DNA from: Paralcaligenes sp039935015
Lineage (GTDB): Bacteria > Pseudomonadota > Gammaproteobacteria > Burkholderiales > Burkholderiaceae_B
Length of the DNA: 34,220 nucleotides
Assembly (NCBI GenBank): GCA_039935015.1
Contig: JBDTLC010000031.1
Location: 1 to 34,220 of the forward strand
Direction of reading: 5' to 3'
Shown here: in pieces, positions 14,794-21,687 of the stretch
Numbering within the stretch: position 1 is the stretch's first letter
Layout: each line of letters starts with the position of its first letter
Notes under the pieces: model-generated
The model's input: the letters and a program-made list of their open reading frames with translations, nothing else
The model's database searches: none
Told to the model about the DNA's origin: nothing
Program-made: the position numbers and the translations under genes

Positions 14794-14821
14794 TTCGGCG
14801 CCCACAAGGGGTCCCAACACC
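14794..14821 (-). repeat. Short palindromic repeat, copy G (degenerate)
   Basis: GGCGCCCACAAGGGG then TCCCAACACC; it shares CCCACAAGGGGTCCCA with copy C. It sits in the 70-base gap between the uvrD stop and the DUF1330 start, so DUF1330 is bracketed by copies F and G in the same orientation. Confidence 0.6.
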
Positions 14822-14830
14822 CGGTAAAAA

Positions 14831-17197
14831 TCAAGCCGCGATCACTTCCAGCTTGGCCACGCCCAACGCCAGAGTCTTGGGTCCGACGTCGCGGAACTGA
14901 ATTTGCGCCTGCGCATCTTGGCCGCTTCCGCTTAGCCCAATAATTGTGCCATCACCAAACTTCTGATGATGCACGCCTTGACCGATACGGAAATGCTGCT
15001 CGCCCACGGTTACACCCGAAGTCAGGCTGCGTGGCGCGCGCGGCGCAATAGTGCCACTGGACGGACGATTGTAGGCGTCTCCTCGGCGATAGGCGCCGCC
15101 CCAAGAGGCGCGAGCATCCAGGCCCGCGCCCGCAGCCACCTGGCCAGCCTTGGGCGTAAGCCATTTAAGATGCTCTTGAGGAATCTCGTCCAAAAATCGC
15201 GAGCGCATGGCGTAACGAGTCTGGCCGTGCAACATACGGCTTTGCGCCAGAGTTATGTACAGACGCTCGCGCGCACGCGTAATAGCGACATACATCAGGC
15301 GGCGCTCTTCTTCCAGGCCTGCGGGTTCAAGCAAACTGTTCTCATGCGGAAACAAGCCCTCTTCCACACCGGTAATAAACACGGCATCGAATTCCAGCCC
15401 CTTGGCGGCATGCACGGTCATAAGTTGCACCGCATCCTGACCCGCCTGAGCCTGATTGTCACCCGCTTCAAGCGAGGCATAACTTAGAAACGCGGCCAAA
15501 GGCGACATCGTTTGCTCAATCTGCGCCGTGGTGAACTCAGGATTGTCCGATGCTCCGACCTGCCCATTTGGGCCATCAGACTTCACGGCCTCATCCACGG
15601 TCGATACGCTCAAAGGCGTTGCGGGAACAGACTGCTCAATCATGCGTCCGGCCGGCAGGCCTTCAAAATTTTCCTCTGCGGCAAACACCGCAGCCGCATT
15701 GACCAGCTCCTGCAAGTTTTCTACACGCTCGGCGCCTTCTTTCTCGTTTTGATAATGGTTGCGCAAGCCGCTGTGATGAATGACATGCTCGATCAACTCG
15801 GGCAACGACACCACTTGCGCCTCGTGGGCCATGTTTTCAATGAGCGCCGAAAACTTCAGCAGATTACCGCCGCCCTTACCGCTCATCAGAGGCACGGCCT
15901 GACACAAACTGACATTTTGCTCGCGTGCCAGATCGGCCAATTGTTCCAGCGTACGCGTGCCTATGCCGCGCGTGGGAAAGTTGACCACACGCAGCCACGA
16001 GGTATCGTCATTGCGATTGTCCATCAGCCGTAAATAGGCCAGGGCATGCTTGACTTCTTGGCGTTCGAAAAACCGCAGACCGCCATACACTTTGTACGAA
16101 ATACCAGCCGAAAACAAAGCATGCTCAATGACGCGAGACTGCGCATTGCTTCGATACAGCACCGCAATTTGGCTGCGCAGGCCTCCATCGTGGATCAGCG
16201 CCTTGATTTCCTCTATAACCCATCGGGCCTCGAGCAAATCGGACGGCTGCTCGACCACGCGCACCGGCTCGCCCGCGCCATGCTCGGTCCACAGATTTTT
16301 GCCCAAGCGCGACGTATTGTGCGCAATCAACGCATTGGCCGAGTCCAGAATATGACCGAAGGAACGATAATTCTGCTCTAAGCGTATCACAGTGCCATGC
16401 GCATAATCGCGCTGGAAGTCGGCCATATTCCCAACATCGGCGCCACGAAAAGCATAAATTGACTGATCATCGTCGCCCACCGCAAATATCGATGCGCCAC
16501 CGCCCGAAAGCAGCACCAGCCAACGATACTGCAGGGCGTTCGTATCTTGAAACTCATCAACCAGAATATGTCGAAAGCGCCGCTGATAATGTTCGCGTAT
16601 GGGCGCGTTTCGCTGCAACAACTCGTAGGAACGCAGCAGCAGTTCAGGGAAGTCGACGACACCATCGCGCTCGCACTGCGCCTGATACAACTGATATATC
16701 TCGACCAGGCGACGCCGGTGTGCATCCCACGCCTCGACATCGTTGGGGCGTTCGCCCTGCTCTTTTGCACCATTGATGAACCGCTGCACTTCACGGGGCG
16801 GGTATTTTTCATCATCGATCCCTGCCCCCTTCAGCAGACGCTTGATACTGGCCAGTTGGTCGGCACTATCAAGAATCTGGAAGGTCTGGATCAGTCCTGC
16901 ATCTCGATAATGGGCGCGCAACATTCGATTGCACAATCCGTGAAATGTTCCGACCCACAGTCCACGCGTATTGATAGGCAAAAGACTAGTCAGGCGCGTG
17001 AGCATTTCACGCGCCGATTTATTGGTGAACGTAACGGCCAGCAACCCAAACGGACTGGCCTGGCTGGTTTGAATCAGCCAGGCCATTCGGGTCGTGAGTA
17101 CTCGGGTTTTGCCGCTCCCCGCACCGGCTAGAACCAGTGCATGTTGGGGAGGGAGTGTGACCGCGGCTTGTTGTTCGGGGTTAAGACTATCGATCAT
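14831..17197 (-). CDS. uvrD: ATP-dependent 3'-5' DNA helicase UvrD
   Basis: Superfamily 1A helicase of 788 residues used in nucleotide excision and mismatch repair. Motifs in order: Q motif LNPEQQAAV, Walker A GAGSGKT (residues 25-31), FTNKSAREM, Walker B LVDEFQDTN, motif III VGDDDQSIYAFRGA, motif IV LEQNYRS, motif V TVHAAKGLEFDAVF with the following EEGLFPHENS, and motif VI EEERRLMYVAITRAR. The C-terminal tail folds into the Tudor-like domain (HFRIGQGVHHQKFGDGTIIGL) known from UvrD/PcrA, which separates it from Rep. A stretch of about 60 residues before motif V (around ATPLSVSTVDEAVKSDGPNG) looks like a disordered insertion, making the protein longer than E. coli UvrD (720). Its ATG overlaps the desaturase stop by 4 bases. 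Confidence 0.95.
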   Translation of the reverse strand: MIDSLNPEQQAAVTLPPQHALVLAGAGSGKTRVLTTRMAWLIQTSQASPFGLLAVTFTNKSAREMLTRLTSLLPINTRGLWVGTFHGLCNRMLRAHYRDAGLIQTFQILDSADQLASIKRLLKGAGIDDEKYPPREVQRFINGAKEQGERPNDVEAWDAHRRRLVEIYQLYQAQCERDGVVDFPELLLRSYELLQRNAPIREHYQRRFRHILVDEFQDTNALQYRWLVLLSGGGASIFAVGDDDQSIYAFRGADVGNMADFQRDYAHGTVIRLEQNYRSFGHILDSANALIAHNTSRLGKNLWTEHGAGEPVRVVEQPSDLLEARWVIEEIKALIHDGGLRSQIAVLYRSNAQSRVIEHALFSAGISYKVYGGLRFFERQEVKHALAYLRLMDNRNDDTSWLRVVNFPTRGIGTRTLEQLADLAREQNVSLCQAVPLMSGKGGGNLLKFSALIENMAHEAQVVSLPELIEHVIHHSGLRNHYQNEKEGAERVENLQELVNAAAVFAAEENFEGLPAGRMIEQSVPATPLSVSTVDEAVKSDGPNGQVGASDNPEFTTAQIEQTMSPLAAFLSYASLEAGDNQAQAGQDAVQLMTVHAAKGLEFDAVFITGVEEGLFPHENSLLEPAGLEEERRLMYVAITRARERLYITLAQSRMLHGQTRYAMRSRFLDEIPQEHLKWLTPKAGQVAAGAGLDARASWGGAYRRGDAYNRPSSGTIAPRAPRSLTSGVTVGEQHFRIGQGVHHQKFGDGTIIGLSGSGQDAQAQIQFRDVGPKTLALGVAKLEVIAA

Positions 17198-18408
17198 GCC
17201 GCGTAGCGGCGCAACCGATAGGCAAACTGCTCGAGGCCCTCAATGCCGCTTTGCTGTGCACGCTGGCACCAGGCTTGCAAATCGCCCAGCAACTGTTCGC
17301 TGCTAGCACTGGAGCTTTCCCACAAACGCACCAGTTCACGACGCATTTGCACCAGCGTAGATAGCGATGCATTGTCGGCCAGAACCGAATCGAGCTCTAC
17401 GCGCTGGGCAGGCTCAAGCGCATCGTCGCTGCGGCTAAGCACATCTTTAGCACGGCTAAGCACCGACCAGCGGCAATCGGCGCTGCCCTCTTTACGCGTA
17501 GACTTGAGCTTAGCCAGTTCTTCGCTGGCGGCCTTCTTCACCAAGTCGGTATAGCGCGCGAGAATTTCGTAGCGATGCGTGATCACGCCTTGCAAGGTGC
17601 TTAGGCTGACTGCGACTGTGCTGGACGCCGGCTCGAGCTTGAGCTTGGGTGCCAGCTTCTTGACCTTGGCCAGGCCAAAGAAACGCAGCACCGTAATGTA
17701 GCCCCAACCTATATCGAACTCGTACCATTTGGTCGAAAATTTGGCCGAAGTGCCATAGGCATGGTGATTATTGTGCAGTTCTTCGCCGCCAATAATAATG
17801 CCCCACGGTGAAACATTGGTACTCGCATCGGGGCAGGCATAGTTGCGATAGCCTATGAAATGACCCAGGCCATTGACCACGCCGGCGGCCCAGAAGGGAA
17901 TCCAAGCCATTTGAATCGCCCAGACGGTCAGGCCCAGAACGCCAAATAACGAAACATCGATCACCAGCATGACAAGCACGCCCACCAGACTGTGGCGAGT
18001 ATATACATTTCGCTCGAGCCAATCATCGGGAGTGCCAGTGCCGAAACGCTTGAGGGTTTCAGCATTGTTGGCTTCTTCACGATACAGTTCGGCGCCGCGG
18101 AAAAACACCTTTCCTATGCCAAAGACAACCGGCGAATGAGGGTCGCCCTCGCGTTCGCACTTAGCATGATGCTTGCGGTGGATAGCCACCCACTCTTTAG
18201 TAACCATGCCTGTTGTGAGCCACAGCCAGAAGCGAAAGAAATGCATCACTGCGGGATGAAGGTCAAGACCGCGATGCGCTTGGCTGCGGTGCAGGAAAAT
18301 AGTTACCCCAGCGATGGTGATATGGGTAAGCACCAGCGTAACCAGGACGACCTGCCACCAGGATAATTGGAGGAAACCGCCAGCGAGAAACTTTAAGATA
18401 TAGTCCAT
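17194..18408 (-). CDS. Acyl-CoA/acyl-lipid fatty acid desaturase
   Basis: Membrane di-iron desaturase of 404 residues that puts a double bond (probably delta-9) into saturated acyl chains. The three histidine boxes are present: HRSQAHR (about residue 40), HRKHH (about residue 77) and HNNHH in GEELHNNHHAYG (about residue 210). Between them lie hydrophobic spans (VVLVTLVLTHITIAGVTIF; LVGVLVMLVIDVSLFGVLGL). The C-terminal 150 residues are soluble and helical. The ATG at 18408 (MDYILKFLAGG) is preferred; a GTG at 18441 would add 11 residues. The ribosome site is weak for both. The stop overlaps the uvrD ATG (ATGA). Confidence 0.9.
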   Translation of the reverse strand: MDYILKFLAGGFLQLSWWQVVLVTLVLTHITIAGVTIFLHRSQAHRGLDLHPAVMHFFRFWLWLTTGMVTKEWVAIHRKHHAKCEREGDPHSPVVFGIGKVFFRGAELYREEANNAETLKRFGTGTPDDWLERNVYTRHSLVGVLVMLVIDVSLFGVLGLTVWAIQMAWIPFWAAGVVNGLGHFIGYRNYACPDASTNVSPWGIIIGGEELHNNHHAYGTSAKFSTKWYEFDIGWGYITVLRFFGLAKVKKLAPKLKLEPASSTVAVSLSTLQGVITHRYEILARYTDLVKKAASEELAKLKSTRKEGSADCRWSVLSRAKDVLSRSDDALEPAQRVELDSVLADNASLSTLVQMRRELVRLWESSSASSEQLLGDLQAWCQRAQQSGIEGLEQFAYRLRRYAA

Positions 18409-18511
18409 AACCGTTTTGTTAAGGCCTTGCAGTGAAGACACTCAATAGTTTATCGCACTTGCCACGTGCTTGACAGCTAAATTTCAGGTAAGCCCTTAGG
18501 GAAATCAACTA

Positions 18512-19975
18512 CTAAGCAGGTATAACCGGCTTGGCTCGCTCCATCACCGCGGCAAAAAAACCATCTGTGCCGTGGCGATCCGGGCGCATCGACAGAAAAG
18601 GCCCTGAAAGTGTTAGATTTTCGCAACGGTCAAGCACTAATTTGCTGGCATCAACCAGCGTAAAGTCGGGATTCTCCGCCAAAAAGCCCTCAACTTGCCG
18701 CTCGTTCTCTTCGGGCAGCAAGCTGCAGGTGGCATACACCAGGCGGCCTCCCGGAGCCACGCACCGAGACCCCTGCCTCAAGATACGTGCCTGCACCGTC
18801 AGGATCTCGGCCAGCGACTCCGGGTGTTGACGCCATTTCAGGTCGGGATTGCGGCGCAGTGTGCCCAGGCCACTACATGGTGCATCGATCAGCACGCGAT
18901 GCGCCTTGCCGGCCAGACGCTTGACGCGCTGATCATTGTCGGCGCTGATGACGACCGGGACCACATTGGACAGGCCACTACGCGCAAAACGCGGTTTGGC
19001 CCGTGCCAGGCGCGCAGCCGATACGTCGAACGCATACAAACGGCCTGTAGAGCGCATCAACGCGCCCAGCAACAGGGTCTTGCCACCCGCGCCAGCGCAA
19101 TAATCAATCACCATCTCACCCCGCTTGGGGCCAACCAGTGCCGCCAGAATCTGGCTGCCCTCGTCCTGAACCTCGATCTCGCCGCTCTCGAACATCGGCC
19201 AGCGATTCACTGGCGGACGTCCTTGCAGGCGTATGCCCCAGGGCGAATAGGGGGTCGGCTCGGGATCAAAACGCATCGCGCCACCCTCGCGCATTTTCTT
19301 CAGCATCGTCGGACGATCGGTTTTCAGGGGATTGATGCGCACGTCAAGCGGCGCCGAACGATTCAGCGCTTCAATCAGGGCATCAGCATCTTCCAGTTCC
19401 GCCAACCGCTCGTCGAGCCAATCGGGCAGGCTGTCGCGAATAGCTCGTGGCAGGCTTTTGGGGTCAATACGCAGCACATGAGCCAGCCAATGCTGCTCTT
19501 GCTCGACCAATCCTGCATTCAAGACATCATGGCTAAACACCGAGACGAGGCCCAGGATGGCTAAACGGCGCGTGGCCGGACCCGTGCCGCTTTCTGCGTA
19601 ATGACGGTAGCGACGCAGATGACGCAATACATCGAATACGGCCTCGGCCACCTCGCCACGATCGCGCACGCCCAATTTAGGATGAGCCCGCAACCAATGC
19701 GACAGCGTGGCGTCGGCGGGGTATTCCCACTGCAGGATTTCCCCCAGCACGCTGCGCACTTGGTCGATTCGCACGGCCGACATCACATAGCGCGGAGCGC
19801 CGTCAGGGTTGGCCGCTCGCGACGCACCTGGTGATGCCGCGCGTTGCCCGCCTTTAGACTTACGCTCGCCGTCGGTGCGCAGCAGCCGGCTTTCGGCAGC
19901 ACGCCGCCGGTTCTCCACGCCCCGGGTCTGGGCTCGCGTCGGAGAAGAGCGTGCGGCTTTTTCTGCTTTGTTCAT
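18512..19975 (-). CDS. rsmB: 16S rRNA (cytosine-967-C5)-methyltransferase
   Basis: RsmB/Sun family m5C methyltransferase acting on the small ribosomal subunit RNA. An N-terminal NusB-like helical domain (VRIDQVRSVLGEIL; HPKLGVRDRGEVAEAVFDVLRHLRRYRH) is followed by the SAM fold (VIDYCAGAGGKTLLLGAL). Both cysteines of the mechanism are seen: DAPCSGLGTLRRNPDLKW and YATCSLLPEENE. From the ATG at 19975 the protein has 487 residues, longer than the usual 430, because of about 64 basic, low-complexity residues at the front. An inner ATG at 19783 (MSAVRIDQ) would give 422 residues but has no clear ribosome site. The ATG at 19975 overlaps the purN stop by one base (TGATG), which favours the longer form. 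Confidence 0.9.
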   Translation of the reverse strand: MNKAEKAARSSPTRAQTRGVENRRRAAESRLLRTDGERKSKGGQRAASPGASRAANPDGAPRYVMSAVRIDQVRSVLGEILQWEYPADATLSHWLRAHPKLGVRDRGEVAEAVFDVLRHLRRYRHYAESGTGPATRRLAILGLVSVFSHDVLNAGLVEQEQHWLAHVLRIDPKSLPRAIRDSLPDWLDERLAELEDADALIEALNRSAPLDVRINPLKTDRPTMLKKMREGGAMRFDPEPTPYSPWGIRLQGRPPVNRWPMFESGEIEVQDEGSQILAALVGPKRGEMVIDYCAGAGGKTLLLGALMRSTGRLYAFDVSAARLARAKPRFARSGLSNVVPVVISADNDQRVKRLAGKAHRVLIDAPCSGLGTLRRNPDLKWRQHPESLAEILTVQARILRQGSRCVAPGGRLVYATCSLLPEENERQVEGFLAENPDFTLVDASKLVLDRCENLTLSGPFLSMRPDRHGTDGFFAAVMERAKPVIPA

Positions 19976-20673
19976 CAATTTTTACTCGTTGTAATCCATG
20001 GTAATTCGGGGTTGTGCGGCGCCATGGCGAAGGAACGACTTGTGATCCCCCGCACATGTACGCGCTGCATTGCATCCAGCGAGACCCGACCTTCGGCCAG
20101 CCAGCGCACCACTTGCGCATAGAGATGATGCTCTACGCCCAGCACCCGTTCAGCCAACGTATCGGGCGTGTCGTCGACCAACACAGGCACCGCGCCTTGC
20201 GCCACGATGGGGCCATGATCGAGCACCGGAGTCACAAAGTGAACAGTGCAGCCATGCCACTGCACACCGGTTGCCAACGCCTGCTGATGCGTATGTAAAC
20301 CAGGAAACGCCGGCAATAGAGAGGGATGAATATTAATCAGCCGTCCATTGAAGTGTTCGACGAACTCGGGCGTCAATACGCGCATGAAACCCGCCAGCAA
20401 GACATAATCGGGACGATAGACGTCAATCGCCAGAGCAAGCGCCTGATCAAATTCAGCGCGCGTAGCGTAATCGCGATGAGCTACTAGTTTAGCCTGTATG
20501 CCTTGCCCACGCGCCCACTCCAGGCCCGAGGCGTTGGCCTTATTGGCAATAACGGCACACACTTGGGCCGGCAAACCGTGCGTATGTACCGTATTGACGA
20601 TGGTTTGCATATTCGAGCCACGCCCGGAAATCAGCACCACCAGGCGGCAATTGGAAGAAGTTATGGCAGGCAA
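19975..20673 (-). CDS. purN: Phosphoribosylglycinamide formyltransferase
   Basis: Transfers a formyl group from 10-formyltetrahydrofolate to GAR, the third step of purine synthesis. Motifs: LVVLISGRGSNMQ phosphate-binding loop at the N-terminus, INIHPSLLPAFPG with catalytic Asn and His, and the catalytic Asp in VHFVTPVLDHGPIV. The reading frame stays open far upstream but that part is antisense to ribF and does not look like PurN. No ATG or GTG sits at the right place, so a TTG at 20673 is chosen, giving 232 residues beginning PAITSSNCRLVVLISG, with GGGA about 11 bases upstream. GTG codons a few residues further in are less likely. The gene is divergent from ribF (48-base gap) and overlaps rsmB by one base. 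Confidence 0.88.
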   Translation of the reverse strand: MPAITSSNCRLVVLISGRGSNMQTIVNTVHTHGLPAQVCAVIANKANASGLEWARGQGIQAKLVAHRDYATRAEFDQALALAIDVYRPDYVLLAGFMRVLTPEFVEHFNGRLINIHPSLLPAFPGLHTHQQALATGVQWHGCTVHFVTPVLDHGPIVAQGAVPVLVDDTPDTLAERVLGVEHHLYAQVVRWLAEGRVSLDAMQRVHVRGITSRSFAMAPHNPELPWITTSKN

Positions 20674-20721
20674 AATAAATATTCCCAAGCGAAAGCGGTG
20701 CAAAATTGTAAACTCTCGGGT

Positions 20722-21687
20722 GTGAAATCCACTCCAAGAATTTATCGTTCCCTGCCGCGCTTCGATTCTAACTGCCCCAGCGCGGTGACAATCGGCAATT
20801 TCGACGGCGTGCACCGAGGCCATCAGGCCATACTCGCCCGCGTCAACGAATTGGCGAGCGAACGCAACTGGGCGCCGACCGTGATGACCTTCGAACCTCA
20901 CCCGCGTGCGTATTTCGCCACACGCGGACAAAGGCCCGAGCTCATTCCGACGCAAATCAGCAGCCTGCGCGACAAAATCTGGTCGCTCGCGCACCACGGC
21001 ATCGAACAACTGGCGCTCGAACGCTTTAATCAACGGCTAGCCGACATGTCGGCCCAGACCTTCATCGAGCAATTGCTGGTGCGGGGGCTAAATACCCGCT
21101 GGCTCCTGGTGGGCGCTGATTTCCGCTACGGCCACAAGCGCACCGGAGATATCGACTTACTGCGCAAAATGGGCGTAGTTCACGGGTTTGAGGTGGAAAC
21201 CATTGCCGATGTGGCCGATGAAAACGGCCATCGCATTTCTAGCTCTGAGGTACGCACCGCCCTGGCGGTAGGGGATCTGGGGCGCGCCGCACATCTGCTG
21301 GGCCATACCTATCATATCAGCGGCCACGTCATACATGGCCAGAAGCTGGGCCGCAGCATCGGCTACCCCACCCTCAACCTGCGCGTGCCAGCCCAGTGCG
21401 CCGCGCGTTCCGGCGTCTATGTGGTACGCGCCCACGGCCTGGCCGAACATGCCATACACGGCGTAGCAAGCCTGGGAGTGCGCCCTACCGTCAGCAACAA
21501 CAGCCCGGTGTTGCTCGAAGTTCACCTTCTGGACTGCCGCCTGGACGCATACGGTAAACTTACACGGATCGAATTCCTCAGGTACCTGAGGGATGAAGAA
21601 AAATTTCCTGACTTACCCACCATGATCGCCGCCATCGACATCGATGCGCGAAACGCTCGTGATTATTTCGCCCTCCATGGACTATAG
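20722..21687 (+). CDS. ribF: Bifunctional riboflavin kinase / FMN adenylyltransferase
   Basis: Makes FMN and then FAD from riboflavin; 321 residues, family length. The N-terminal adenylyltransferase domain shows VTIGNFDGVHRGHQAIL (about residue 22), TFEPHPRAYF, GADFRYGHKRTGD and ISSSEVR. The C-terminal kinase domain shows GHVIHGQKLGRSIGYPTLNL and the catalytic Glu region LLEVHLLD. A GTG at 20722 is used as start because KSTPRIYRSLPRF leads straight into the domain and sequence before it is antisense to purN. The end overlaps the ileS ATG by 11 bases. No FMN riboswitch fits in the 48-base gap upstream. Confidence 0.93.
   Translation: MKSTPRIYRSLPRFDSNCPSAVTIGNFDGVHRGHQAILARVNELASERNWAPTVMTFEPHPRAYFATRGQRPELIPTQISSLRDKIWSLAHHGIEQLALERFNQRLADMSAQTFIEQLLVRGLNTRWLLVGADFRYGHKRTGDIDLLRKMGVVHGFEVETIADVADENGHRISSSEVRTALAVGDLGRAAHLLGHTYHISGHVIHGQKLGRSIGYPTLNLRVPAQCAARSGVYVVRAHGLAEHAIHGVASLGVRPTVSNNSPVLLEVHLLDCRLDAYGKLTRIEFLRYLRDEEKFPDLPTMIAAIDIDARNARDYFALHGL

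Noticed and set aside
20503..20721. Upstream extension of the ribF reading frame
   Set aside because: It lies over purN on the other strand; RibF homology begins at KSTPRIYRSLPRF.
20674..20721. FMN riboswitch before ribF
   Set aside because: The gap is only 48 bases and shows none of the conserved stems.
20674..21033. Long upstream extension of the purN reading frame
   Set aside because: It is antisense to ribF and shows no PurN-like sequence; PurN begins close to LVVLISGRGSN.
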